A stretch of 15,985 bases of DNA from Bacillota bacterium (GTDB lineage Bacteria > Bacillota > Clostridia > Peptostreptococcales > Anaerovoracaceae). The stretch spans positions 7,418 through 23,402 of the forward strand of contig JAHZHA010000017.1 of NCBI GenBank assembly GCA_019420525.1, written 5' to 3'. Position numbers and translations under genes: made by a program. Below are positions 1 to 7,360 of this stretch, piece by piece. How positions within the stretch are numbered: the stretch's first letter is position 1; each line of letters starts with the position of its first letter. Under the pieces are notes generated by a model. It saw only the letters and a list, made by a program, of their open reading frames with translations, did not search any database and had not been told where the DNA came from.

Positions 1-1355
1 TGCTTCCCTTCCGCACCGCATTTCTCGCAGATGGAGGCGATATACCGCTGCACCATGCGCCGGGAGATCCCCCGGGCGGCAGCGATGCCCTCGCCGGTCT
101 GGTTATCCAGGATCTGATCCAGAATATCCATTTCTCTGGGGGTGAGGGAATAGCGTTCGCAGAACCGGTGCAGAGCTTCTTTGCGGGGAAGGGGCGCCCT
201 GGGCTGTTCCGGGATGCTCCGGCTGATCCAGGGCAGAAGGGTCAGCAGTACCGCCACGGACAGCAGGCAGCTGGCAACCGTCAGGACCGTGCTGCCCCAG
301 GTCCGGTATAACCAGGGCATAAACGGCACGATGAATGCCACCGTGAAGCAGCGTACCACCCGTCCCAGGCCCGCCCAAAGCTCTGGCTGCGGAGTCCTGG
401 GGGCGAAGTCGCAGAACAGAACTGTCAGGAAAATCACGTAGAAGCCGCTGTACACATACATCAGAGCCACGCCGGCAAAGTACCCGGCAGGGGAGGAGAG
501 CAGGGTTGTGCTGACTGAGGACAGGAGAATAAAGCAGGCCGTTACCAGGGGCAGGAGCCGCCGCTGCCGGAAATCTGCCAGCCATCCCGCCAGCGCCAGC
601 CCCAGGCAGTAGAACAGGCGTACTTCATGATAGACGTCAAACTGCCCCGCACCGTCAAAGGCGGTAATCACCCCGTCGATTATACCGGAGACGAGGCTCA
701 TCAGCGCCACTGCCAGCAGAAGGATGCAGGCGGTGCGGCCATCTGCCCGTTTTTTTCCCGAATAGGGCAGCGGATCGTCCAGCACCCAGGTCCGGGGCGC
801 CATGGATACCAGAAGAACCACCAGGAAAACGCTGATAGTCATACATGCCAGGAATACGAGATCCAGAGGGATGACACTCTGGACCAGAAATTGTATCAGT
901 ACGGCGAGGCTCATCCCTGCGCCGGTGACCCGGCCCATATAAGGGCGCTGAAAGAAAGTCATGGCGTGGTTATAGTAGACGCAGCCGCCCATGTGTCCGC
1001 AGGCGAAAAGGCAGAGGGCGGCGCAGAGGGCGAACTGCACAGGGTGTGCCGTGGTCAGGAACAGCACGGCGGAGACCACGCAGAGCGTTCCGGCCAAGTA
1101 CACAGCATATTTCCGGCCCCGCTCGCCGCTGACCGTCCGGCGCAGCAGGGAGAAGGACAAAAATCCAAGTCCAGTGCATACAAGGCCCAGGGCGTAAACG
1201 CGATTGACCCAGGCTTCTCCCAGTACGGCGGCCGCCTGAGTGTTGACCGCTGCCTCCGCCAGCATAAAGGCCAGAAAACACAGGGCAAAGCAGAAGGCCT
1301 GATACCATTCGTTTCGGGTAAGACCCTGTTTTTTTAAATTTTCCAGCTGCGGCAT
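1..1355 (-). CDS. MFS-like membrane LuxR-family transcriptional regulator (partial, C-terminus beyond window)
   Basis: The frame stays open on the minus strand from an ATG at 1355-1353 to the left edge (451 residues visible), so the last residues are missing. The start is fixed by a full Shine-Dalgarno AAGGAGGTGG (1363-1372) seven bases upstream. Roughly residues 15-385 are a run of hydrophobic helices, arranged like a 10-12-helix MFS-type domain. From about residue 391 comes a LuxR C-terminal helix-turn-helix, with LTPREMDIL, then GIAAARGISRRMVQRYI, then ICEKCGAEGK. Proteins with this build (membrane sensor fused to a LuxR HTH) are known mainly from gut bacteria and are especially numerous in Eggerthellaceae; their ligands are mostly unknown. 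G+C in this gene is clearly higher (about 63% in a sampled line, against about 50% in the ATPase gene) and codons favour CTG, GCC and GGC, which suggests transfer from a G+C-richer host. The regulated target is not visible. Confidence 0.88.
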   Translation of the reverse strand, partial: MPQLENLKKQGLTRNEWYQAFCFALCFLAFMLAEAAVNTQAAAVLGEAWVNRVYALGLVCTGLGFLSFSLLRRTVSGERGRKYAVYLAGTLCVVSAVLFLTTAHPVQFALCAALCLFACGHMGGCVYYNHAMTFFQRPYMGRVTGAGMSLAVLIQFLVQSVIPLDLVFLACMTISVFLVVLLVSMAPRTWVLDDPLPYSGKKRADGRTACILLLAVALMSLVSGIIDGVITAFDGAGQFDVYHEVRLFYCLGLALAGWLADFRQRRLLPLVTACFILLSSVSTTLLSSPAGYFAGVALMYVYSGFYVIFLTVLFCDFAPRTPQPELWAGLGRVVRCFTVAFIVPFMPWLYRTWGSTVLTVASCLLSVAVLLTLLPWISRSIPEQPRAPLPRKEALHRFCERYSLTPREMDILDQILDNQTGEGIAAARGISRRMVQRYIASICEKCGAEGK

Positions 1356-1385
1356 GGCGGATCCACCTCCTTGGGCGAAAGTTTA

Positions 1386-1409
1386 TCATGCCTGTTATGG
1401 CAGGCATGA
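1386..1409. promoter_or_regulatory. Inverted repeat upstream of the membrane LuxR regulator (possible operator)
   Basis: Nine-base arms TCATGCCTG and CAGGCATGA are separated by TTATGG. The dyad lies 31 bp upstream of the start codon of the minus-strand LuxR gene, between its Shine-Dalgarno site and an A/T-rich stretch (about 1415-1475) that should hold the promoter. I could not choose a convincing -35/-10 pair there. LuxR-type regulators bind dyads of this size, so autoregulation is plausible but inferred. Confidence 0.4.
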
Positions 1410-1822
1410 CGGACGGGGTAATCTATCATCATAATCTTTATAATCTCTGTTAACTTTTTATTGATTTCTTATTGTAGCACAGGCATCCGTAGATTTCCAG
1501 CGGGACATTTCATACGGGAGCGGGGAAAATACAGGAATTGAGCCGATGCGTCAGATGAAAGTTCGCATGGTCCGGTTCCGATATCCGCCTGCCACGCGGC
1601 AGTATCCCGATGCGTTTTAAAGAGTAAAGACAAAAATACCGGATTTAATCAGTTAAGACTAAATCCGGCATTTTTCTTTTTCAGCTGATTCCCTCTGCTG
1701 TCTTATGGGGATTCCGCTTTTATGTTGTATCTTTTGTTTTGAGTTTTGAGGCTGTTTGAATATTTTTTGTTTGAAATTTTAAATTGGAAATATATGGGTT
1801 TTGGCAGTGTTTTGCCGCTGTC
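1410..1822. other. Intergenic stretch without a convincing gene
   Basis: This gap lies between the membrane LuxR gene and the end of the aldehyde dehydrogenase gene. The right half (about 1690-1822) is very T-rich on the plus strand and forms the 3' trailer of the dehydrogenase transcript, together with the terminator at 1639-1668. In the plus strand an open frame runs from about 1469 to the TAA near 1620 and ends with ...RQMKVRMVRFRYPPATRQYPDAF. It has no good start codon or ribosome-binding site and resembles no family I know. It may be a remnant of a lost gene or chance. Confidence 0.5.
1639..1668 (-). terminator. Rho-independent terminator of the aldehyde dehydrogenase gene
   Basis: The stem arms CCGGATTTA (1639-1647) and TAAATCCGG (1660-1668) pair perfectly. 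The minus-strand transcript continues into ATTTTTGTCTTT, a U-rich tail. On the plus strand the stem is followed by ATTTTTCTTTTT, so it could stop transcription in both directions. It sits about 155 bp beyond the dehydrogenase stop codon, and no other gene points at it. Confidence 0.8.
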
Positions 1823-3307
1823 TTATTTTTCCGGATAAAAACCGGAAGGCGCTTCATTGAGATTGATCATGATATTCTTCTTCTGAGTGTAGTGCTCGAG
1901 AATCGTCAGATCTGTCTCGCGGCCGATACCGGAACGCTTGTATCCGCCGAAAGGAGCGCCGGCAGGGATCTGATTGTAGGTGTTGACCCACATACGTCCC
2001 GTTTCGATGGCTCTCGATACGCGGAGGGCGCGGTTGATATCTCTCGTCCAGACAGCGCCGCCCAGTCCGTATTCGGAATCGTTGGCCATGGCGATGACTT
2101 CGTCTTCCGTGCGGAATTTGATGATAACGGCTACCGGTCCGAAAATTTCTTCCTGCGCGATGCGCATATCGTTTGTGACATCTGCGATGAGAGTCGGCTT
2201 TATGAAGCAGCCGTTTTCACAGCCGTTTTCCATGTAGCGTTCGCCGCCGCAGAGGATCGTGGCGCCTTCTTCTTTGGCGAGTTCGATGTAGCCCAGAATT
2301 TTTTCCACCTGAGCCATGTTGATCTGCGAACCCATCTGAGTATTCGGATCCAGCGGATTGCCCACGGTCACCTTATTGAAAGCATCGACAGCCGCTTCCA
2401 CGAATTTGTCGTAGATGCTCTCCTGTACGAATACTCTGGAACCCGCGCAGCAGACCTGACCCTGATTGAAGAGGATTCCCAGCTGCAGTCCGTCTATGGC
2501 CATATCCCACTGGCAGTCTTCAAAATAGATATTGGCGCTCTTTCCGCCCAGCTCCAGTGTGGCAGGGATCAGCTTATCGGCAGCTGCCTGAGCGACGCCT
2601 ACGCCGACTTCGCTGGATCCGGTGAATGCCAGTTTGCGGATATCAGGATGATCCAGCAGATACTGGCCGGATTTGCTGCCCGCTCCTGTAACGATATTGA
2701 TGACGCCAGGAGGGAGAAGGTCTTCGATGAGTTCCATGAAGACGGCCATGCTCAGCGAGGTGGAGGAGGACGGTTTAAAAACGATACAGTTTCCTGCGGC
2801 GAGAGCCGGAGCCAGTTTCCACGCTGCCATCAGGAAAGGGAAATTCCATGGAACGATCTGGCCTACGACGCCGATCGGCTCACGGAGAACGAGACTCATG
2901 AAGTTGCCGTCCAGAACCGTGGCGGTACCTTCCGTCGTGCGGATCGCACCTGCGAAATAGCGGAAATGATCGGAAGAATAAGGAACGTCGATCGCCATGG
3001 TTTCGCGGATCGGTTTGCCGTTGTCCATCGTCTCTACCTGAGCTAAAAGCTCTGCATTTTCGTCGATGCGGTCGGCGATCTTCATGAGAATTGCGGCACG
3101 GGCACTCGGTTCCACCGCTTTCCATTCAGGAAAAGCTTTCCATGCTGCTTTTACTGCAGCGTCTACGTCTTCTTTTGTCGCCTGAGCGAACTGTGCCAGC
3201 GCTTCGCCCGTAGCGGGATTTTTTGAAGTGAAATAGGTACCGTCTGATGCGGGCACCCACTGTCCGTCGATATAAAGATCGTAGCGTTCTTTTAACTGAA
3301 CATTCAT
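1823..3307 (-). CDS. NAD(P)-dependent aldehyde dehydrogenase
   Basis: 494 residues, the normal full length for the ALDH superfamily. The enzyme oxidises an aldehyde to the carboxylic acid with NAD(P). Visible landmarks are VPWNF with the oxyanion Asn155, the cofactor Lys178 in FKPS, the Rossmann turn FTGSSEVG (228-235), the general base Glu252 in LELGGKS, the catalytic nucleophile Cys286 in GQVCCAGSR, EEIFGPV (386-392) and the C-terminal PFGGYKRSGIGRE. The start ATG is preceded by AAGGAGA at a proper distance. The substrate cannot be read from sequence. The overall pattern is that of the broad acetaldehyde/aliphatic or betaine-type aldehyde dehydrogenases rather than CoA-acylating ones. It is divergent from a MocR/GabR-type regulator gene, a common arrangement for a target gene, and carries tandem repeats just upstream that may bind that regulator. 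Confidence 0.95.
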   Translation of the reverse strand: MNVQLKERYDLYIDGQWVPASDGTYFTSKNPATGEALAQFAQATKEDVDAAVKAAWKAFPEWKAVEPSARAAILMKIADRIDENAELLAQVETMDNGKPIRETMAIDVPYSSDHFRYFAGAIRTTEGTATVLDGNFMSLVLREPIGVVGQIVPWNFPFLMAAWKLAPALAAGNCIVFKPSSSTSLSMAVFMELIEDLLPPGVINIVTGAGSKSGQYLLDHPDIRKLAFTGSSEVGVGVAQAAADKLIPATLELGGKSANIYFEDCQWDMAIDGLQLGILFNQGQVCCAGSRVFVQESIYDKFVEAAVDAFNKVTVGNPLDPNTQMGSQINMAQVEKILGYIELAKEEGATILCGGERYMENGCENGCFIKPTLIADVTNDMRIAQEEIFGPVAVIIKFRTEDEVIAMANDSEYGLGGAVWTRDINRALRVSRAIETGRMWVNTYNQIPAGAPFGGYKRSGIGRETDLTILEHYTQKKNIMINLNEAPSGFYPEK

Positions 3308-3334
3308 AATATAATCTCCTTCCGTTTCATATTT

Positions 3335-3359
3335 TTATTTTTACGTGTTATTTTTACGT
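3335..3359. repeat. Tandem 12-bp direct repeats in the divergent control region (possible MocR operator)
   Basis: TTATTTTTACGT occurs at 3335-3346 and again at 3348-3359, a period of 13 bp. It lies 28-52 bp upstream of the aldehyde dehydrogenase start codon, where its promoter or early leader must be. MocR-family regulators such as GabR and PdxR are known to bind direct repeats, so this is a candidate operator. A chance A/T-rich duplication cannot be excluded. Confidence 0.45.
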
Positions 3360-3396
3360 TGTTTTTCCGGCAGAAATCGCGGCTGCGGCCGATCCT

Positions 3397-3412
3397 GTAC
3401 GATGTGCCGTAC
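3397..3412. promoter_or_regulatory. Short dyad just upstream of the regulator promoter
   Basis: GTACG and CGTAC arms are separated by six bases and end three bases before the -35 box of the regulator promoter. This would be a natural activator or autoregulation site, but the arms are short. Confidence 0.25.
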
Positions 3413-3415
3413 CGC

Positions 3416-3444
3416 TTGCCCTGTCGGTAAAATAATTGTATAAT
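3416..3444 (+). promoter_or_regulatory. Sigma-A-type promoter of the MocR-like regulator gene
   Basis: A -35 box TTGCCC (3416-3421), a 17-bp spacer and a perfect -10 box TATAAT (3439-3444). This predicts a transcript start near 3451 and a leader of about 100 nt before the GTG start. Confidence 0.75.
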
Positions 3445-3554
3445 TAAAATGATCCTATTAAAAGAATCAAAACACAAAAAAATATTAAGACCAGAAAAAG
3501 CTAGAAAGAAAATACAGAGACCGGCAACAGGACTGAAAACGGAGGTGTGATGTT

Positions 3555-4988
3555 GTGCTGACATATGATCTGAACCGAAGAGGTGAACAGTCGATTTACG
3601 AATATCTGTACCAGTGCATCCGGAGCGATATTCTCGACGGTGTCCTGACTGCCGGGGAACGTCTGCCGTCCAAGAGAAGCCTGGCGCATCATCTCAATAT
3701 CGGTGTCATCACGGTGGCAAATGCCTACGAACAGTTGCTGACGGAGGGATATATCCGGTCAGAAGAGCGGCGCGGATATTTTGTTCAGGATGTATCGGGA
3801 TACAGGCAGAAATCAGAGTTCCGGGCAGAAGACTATCCTCCTGAACCGCCGGAGCGCGAATATTTTGCGGATTTCAAGGCGAACCGGATCGGACTGCAGC
3901 ATTTTCCTGCGGCCACGTGGAACCGGTTTATGAGAGAGGCGCTGTCTCAGCAGAACGACAGCCTGCTGAAGACGATTCCGTACAACGGACTTTATGAGCT
4001 GAGACTGGCTATTTCCGAATATCTGCTGCACAACCGGGGGATGCGGGTGATACCGTCGCAGATCATCATCGGCGCCGGCACGGAATACCTGTACAGCCGG
4101 CTCATGCAGATGTTCGGACGGGCGTGTACGTTCGCTATCGAAGATCCGGGATATAAAAAATTTGCCGCCATTTCCTCCAGTTTCGGAAATCCGTGGAAAT
4201 ATATTCCCATCGACGGAAGCGGCCTGATGATCGACCGGCTGGAGGAGAGCGGCGCCGATGTGGTACACGTCTCACCGTCCAATCATTTTCCCACCGGCAT
4301 CGTCATGCCTGTGACACGGCGCCTGGAACTGTTCGAATGGGTAGGGAGAATCAAAAAACGGTATATCATCGAAGATGATTACGACAGTGAGTTCCGTTAC
4401 AGCGGAAAATTCATCCCTCCGATGTATGCGGAAGATACGCAGGGCAAAGTCATCTATATGAATACGTTTTCCAAGAGCATGGTGCCTTCTCTGCGCATCA
4501 GCTATATGGTGCTGCCGCCGTCACTGCTGCAGAAATACATCGATACCATGAGCTTTTATTCCTGCACCGTATCCAGTTTCGAGCAGTACGCGCTGGCGCG
4601 GTTTATATCCGAGGGATATTTCGAGCGACACATCAATCATATGAAAAATTATTACAGAGGACAGCGGGCGCAGATACTGTCCGCGGTAAAGAACTCTCCT
4701 CTTGGGAAAATTTCAGAGATCACAGAGCGAAACGCGGGAACGCACTTTCTTCTGAACGTCAGGACGTGTCTCAGTGAGGAAGAAGTACGTCAGAAAGGAC
4801 TGCAGGCCGACCTCAGCCTGTCGATGTACTCCGATTACAGTTATTCGGCTCCCGGAACGTCCGGCTGTACGCTGGTCATCAATTATGCCGGAATTCAGCA
4901 GGAACAGATCGCGGAAGTCGTATCCAGACTGTCTTCGATTTTTCCCGAATGCTGCGGACAGGCGGAAAACGGCCGGGAGAAAAGATGA
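3555..4988 (+). CDS. MocR/GabR-type transcriptional regulator (GntR wHTH fused to aminotransferase-like domain)
   Basis: 477 residues. A GntR-type winged helix-turn-helix occupies about residues 10-78 (GERLPSKRSLAHHLNIG, then TVANAYEQLLTEGYI). A linker leads into a class I aminotransferase-fold domain (about 110-465). The PLP-binding lysine is Lys307 in NTFSKSM; SPSNHFPTG (240-248) and IEDDYDSEFRY (272-282) are the other PLP-pocket motifs. Family members sense PLP plus an amino-group compound (GabR with GABA, TauR with taurine, PdxR with PLP). The GTG start at 3555 is chosen because GGAGGTG (3541-3547) lies seven bases upstream; the ATG at 3550 is out of frame and stops after three codons. 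It is divergent from the aldehyde dehydrogenase and co-directional with the 5146-7310 genes, so either side may be its target. The ligand is unknown. Confidence 0.93.
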   Translation: MLTYDLNRRGEQSIYEYLYQCIRSDILDGVLTAGERLPSKRSLAHHLNIGVITVANAYEQLLTEGYIRSEERRGYFVQDVSGYRQKSEFRAEDYPPEPPEREYFADFKANRIGLQHFPAATWNRFMREALSQQNDSLLKTIPYNGLYELRLAISEYLLHNRGMRVIPSQIIIGAGTEYLYSRLMQMFGRACTFAIEDPGYKKFAAISSSFGNPWKYIPIDGSGLMIDRLEESGADVVHVSPSNHFPTGIVMPVTRRLELFEWVGRIKKRYIIEDDYDSEFRYSGKFIPPMYAEDTQGKVIYMNTFSKSMVPSLRISYMVLPPSLLQKYIDTMSFYSCTVSSFEQYALARFISEGYFERHINHMKNYYRGQRAQILSAVKNSPLGKISEITERNAGTHFLLNVRTCLSEEEVRQKGLQADLSLSMYSDYSYSAPGTSGCTLVINYAGIQQEQIAEVVSRLSSIFPECCGQAENGREKR

Positions 4989-5145
4989 AAAAACGGGATC
5001 TGAAAATCCGGTCTGTCTCATCTTCTGATATCAAATAACTATAGAACCAGATGAAAAAAATAGATACAGACCAGATTGCCTTCGACGTCCCGGAAAACAG
5101 ATAAAAACAGAAAAAAACAGAATCGGAAAGAGGTATTCAGGAGAT

Positions 5146-5403
5146 ATGGAAAAGGAATTCACATATGACCAGATCGTGCATCTGAATGCGGAACTCAGAG
5201 AAAAAGATATCCCGTACCGCATCAATTTTAAAGACGAAAAGATGGCCGGCGTTCAGGAACTCGGCATCTGTGCAGCCACGGGAAAAGAGCCGCTGATGAG
5301 GGAGGCGGTCGGGGACTATTTTGCACGTCAGGGAATGAGCGTGGAATTTTCGCCGCAAGGTCTGGAAATCATAATCGGAAAACAGCAGGGAAAGGAAGAG
5401 TAG
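5146..5403 (+). CDS. Small uncharacterised protein, first gene of the FAH/SAM-hydrolase-like operon
   Basis: 85 residues, charged, with no signal peptide or membrane segment. AGGAG sits six bases before the ATG. The stop is five bases before the next start, so it is almost certainly co-transcribed and probably co-translated with the FAH-family gene. The likely layout is an N-terminal helix (FTYDQIVHLNAELREK), a strand pair, a helix (EPLMREAVGDYFARQG) and a C-terminal strand (VEFSPQGLEIII). I do not recognise the family. It faintly recalls the small RDAC-family proteins of Clostridia in size and layout, but at that place it reads FKDEK, so I give no name. It lies 157 bp after the MocR-like gene with no terminator visible between them. 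Confidence 0.75.
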   Translation: MEKEFTYDQIVHLNAELREKDIPYRINFKDEKMAGVQELGICAATGKEPLMREAVGDYFARQGMSVEFSPQGLEIIIGKQQGKEE

Positions 5404-5408
5404 AAAAT

Positions 5409-6296
5409 ATGAGATTATATACGCTGGAAACAGGAGGAAAAGAAGAAATCGCCGTATCGTTCAGAGGGGAAGACAGAGCCTGGCTGCTGAAGTCGCTGGG
5501 ATACGATTTTCGCGATATGAACGATCTGATCTGCCGCATGACGGAAGCGCAGAAAGAAGAACTGGAGGAAAGAGGAGCCGCGGGCATTTCTCTGCCTTCC
5601 GTTTCTCTGAATGAGGTGAAAATCTGCGCTCCCATCGTTCATCCGAGGCAGGATATCATCTGCCTGGGCATCAATTACGATGAACATGCGAAAGAAGCGG
5701 GAAATTTTTCGGAAGAGGCTTTCGGAGGAGAACGCCCGTACACGATTTATTTTTCCAAGAGAGCCGGCAGGCTGACCGGGACAGGTGATCCGATACCGGC
5801 TTATGAAGGGCTGGTGGACAGTCTGGATTACGAGGCGGAGCTGGGTGTTATCATCGGAAAGGATGCTCTGGGAGTCAGGGCGGAGAATGCGGAAGATTAT
5901 ATTTTCGGCTATACCGTGATCAACGATGTCAGCGCGAGAAATCTGCAGACACGTCATAAACAGTGGTATCTGGGAAAGAGTCTGGACGGATTCTGCCCCA
6001 CAGGTCCCTGCATCGTCACGGCCGATGAAATCGCGGACGTGCAGAATCTGGACATCCGCTGCTTCGTCAACGGAGAAAAGAGACAGGACAGCAATACCCG
6101 GTATATGATTCAGAGTGTGGCTGAAACAATCGAAGACCTGTCGACAGGGATGACACTTCAGGCGGGAACGATTATCGCTACCGGAACCCCGTCCGGCGTG
6201 GGAATGGGAATGACGCCGCCGGTCTTCCTGAAGCCGGGGGACGAAGTAGTCTGTGAAATCAGCGGAATCGGACGGATTGTCAATACGGTGGAGTGA
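5409..6296 (+). CDS. Fumarylacetoacetate hydrolase (FAH) family protein
   Basis: 295 residues, usual for bacterial FAH-family enzymes, which cleave or hydrate acylpyruvate-like and beta-diketo acids or decarboxylate oxaloacetate, using a divalent metal. The catalytic core starts near residue 80 with DIICLGINYDEHAKEAG. The metal ligands are Glu142 and Glu144 in DYEAELGVIIG and Asp173 in INDVSARN. GKSLDGFCPTGP (189-200, with Lys190) and ATGTPSGVG (257-265) complete the active-site signature. All expected core residues are present, so it should be active. The true substrate cannot be assigned: candidates are 2-hydroxyhepta-diene-dioate-type acids, acylpyruvates or oxaloacetate. It lies between an 85-residue protein (5-bp gap) and a SAM hydroxide adenosyltransferase-family gene (30-bp gap), probably one operon. 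Confidence 0.93.
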   Translation: MRLYTLETGGKEEIAVSFRGEDRAWLLKSLGYDFRDMNDLICRMTEAQKEELEERGAAGISLPSVSLNEVKICAPIVHPRQDIICLGINYDEHAKEAGNFSEEAFGGERPYTIYFSKRAGRLTGTGDPIPAYEGLVDSLDYEAELGVIIGKDALGVRAENAEDYIFGYTVINDVSARNLQTRHKQWYLGKSLDGFCPTGPCIVTADEIADVQNLDIRCFVNGEKRQDSNTRYMIQSVAETIEDLSTGMTLQAGTIIATGTPSGVGMGMTPPVFLKPGDEVVCEISGIGRIVNTVE

Positions 6297-6326
6297 GAAG
6301 AAACCCGAGGGAAGAGGAGAGAACGC

Positions 6327-7310
6327 ATGACTTACGGAAAGGCAGCGGGCGGCAGACCGGAAACCGGATCTCCGGCGGGAAAGAGAAAGCCCGATATCGT
6401 TCTTCAGACGGATTTCGGAGCGGATTCCGGATATGCTGCGGCCATGTACGGCGTGATACGGACTGCGGACAGCGAACTGAACATTTTCGATCTCACACAT
6501 GAGATACGCCCTTTCGACATCAGACAGGCCTCCGGGATGCTGGGGCGCACGGTTCCCTTCTGGCCGGCCGGGACGATATTCGTCTCCGTGGTGGATCCCG
6601 GCGTGGGAACGGACAGACGCGCCTGCGCCGCCCGTCTGAAAAACGGAAGCTGCATCATTACACCGGACAACGGGACACTGACAGAGCTTTTTCCTTTTAT
6701 CGAAGAAGTCCGGCAGATCGATGAAAAGAAAAACAGATTTCCGGCGGAAAAACTCCTCATGTGGGAGGAAGCCGCCGCGGAATCCGGAGAGGAGATGCCG
6801 GATTTCGGGGGCAGCACTTTCGACGGCAGGGACCTCTTCGCCTGGTGTGCGGCCGGGCTGGCATCCGGCATCATCGGATTCTGCGACGACGGCATCGGAC
6901 CGGCGTACAGCAGAGAGGAAATCGTGCGTTACACAAAAAATGCGCCGGAAATAGCGGAAAATCATGTGGAGTGTGAGATTGCGGATGTGGAGAGCCGCTT
7001 TGGCGGAATCGCTCTCTCCGTCCGTGCAAAACAGCTGTCCGAGGCAGGAATCGAGCCGGGCGGCACGGTCTGCATTTCTGTGCGCAGAAAGGGAGAACTT
7101 CTGTATGAAGGAAATGCGGTATATGGAACATCTTTCGCCTCCGCGCTGCCGGGAGAGCCCGTACTCTGTGCAGGAAGCGCCGGTGGAACACTGTTTCTCA
7201 GTTTAAACCGGGGCAGCTTTGCCGGCACATATCTTCCGGAACTGTATCGGCCGGGAGAAAAATTTTCATCTTATAGAGTCGTGGTAAATGGAGTGGCGAT
7301 AAAAAAATAA
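6327..7310 (+). CDS. SAM hydroxide adenosyltransferase (DUF62) family protein with altered active site
   Basis: 327 residues; AGAGGAG precedes the ATG by seven bases. The N-terminus carries about 20 extra basic and Gly-rich residues before the usual first strand. Family signatures are IVLQTDFG (24-31), IFDLTHEIRPFDIRQA (53-68), FVSVVDPGVGTDRR (85-98), CIITPDNGTLT (109-119) and STFDGRDLF (163-171). Characterised members hydrolyse S-adenosylmethionine to adenosine and methionine using an Asp-Arg-His triad. Here Asp90 and Arg97 keep the family spacing, but the His of TFHGRD is Asp166. The C-terminal SAM-contacting FGNxxTN motif reads FGGIALS (225-231). The fluorinase/chlorinase relatives also lack the His but keep FGNxxTN. 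The protein may therefore use another nucleoside substrate, or be inactive. It is the last gene of the 5146-7310 run. Confidence 0.88.
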   Translation: MTYGKAAGGRPETGSPAGKRKPDIVLQTDFGADSGYAAAMYGVIRTADSELNIFDLTHEIRPFDIRQASGMLGRTVPFWPAGTIFVSVVDPGVGTDRRACAARLKNGSCIITPDNGTLTELFPFIEEVRQIDEKKNRFPAEKLLMWEEAAAESGEEMPDFGGSTFDGRDLFAWCAAGLASGIIGFCDDGIGPAYSREEIVRYTKNAPEIAENHVECEIADVESRFGGIALSVRAKQLSEAGIEPGGTVCISVRRKGELLYEGNAVYGTSFASALPGEPVLCAGSAGGTLFLSLNRGSFAGTYLPELYRPGEKFSSYRVVVNGVAIKK

Positions 7311-7348
7311 AGAACTGAAAAAAATTTCATGCTGAATCAGTGAAAGCA

Positions 7349-7357
7349 TGTTATAAT
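7349..7357 (+). promoter_or_regulatory. Extended -10 promoter of the Fur-like gene
   Basis: TGTTATAAT is a TG-n plus perfect TATAAT extended -10 element. No good -35 box is found 16-18 bp upstream (ATGCTG or TGCTGA), as is typical of extended -10 promoters. A small dyad, CATGCT (7328-7333) with AGCATG (7345-7350), covers the -35 to -10 interval. The predicted start near 7364 falls inside the large palindrome that follows. Confidence 0.7.
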
Positions 7358-7360
7358 ACC

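Noticed and set aside
627..1337. Long plus-strand open frame (236 codons) across the membrane LuxR gene
   Set aside because: Its translation is low-complexity His/Gln/Gly-rich and typical of an antisense shadow. The minus-strand frame has clear membrane helices, an HTH and a ribosome-binding site.
1784..3046. 420-codon plus-strand frame opposite the aldehyde dehydrogenase
   Set aside because: The opposite strand encodes a full ALDH with all catalytic motifs. The plus-strand frame has no ribosome site and no recognisable domain.
5415..6965. 516-codon minus-strand frame covering the FAH and SAM-hydrolase-like genes
   Set aside because: It spans two well-recognised genes on the plus strand, is rich in Arg/His/Ser, and has no family motif.
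6327..7310. Reading this gene as a halogenase (fluorinase/chlorinase)
   Set aside because: It lacks the triad His as halogenases do, but it keeps the Asp90/Arg97 pair of the hydroxide enzymes and loses FGNxxTN, which halogenases keep.
7328..7350. Small CATGCT/AGCATG dyad as a separate riboswitch or terminator
   Set aside because: The arms are only six bases with no U-tract, and it lies upstream of the transcript start. It is noted only as a possible minor protein site.
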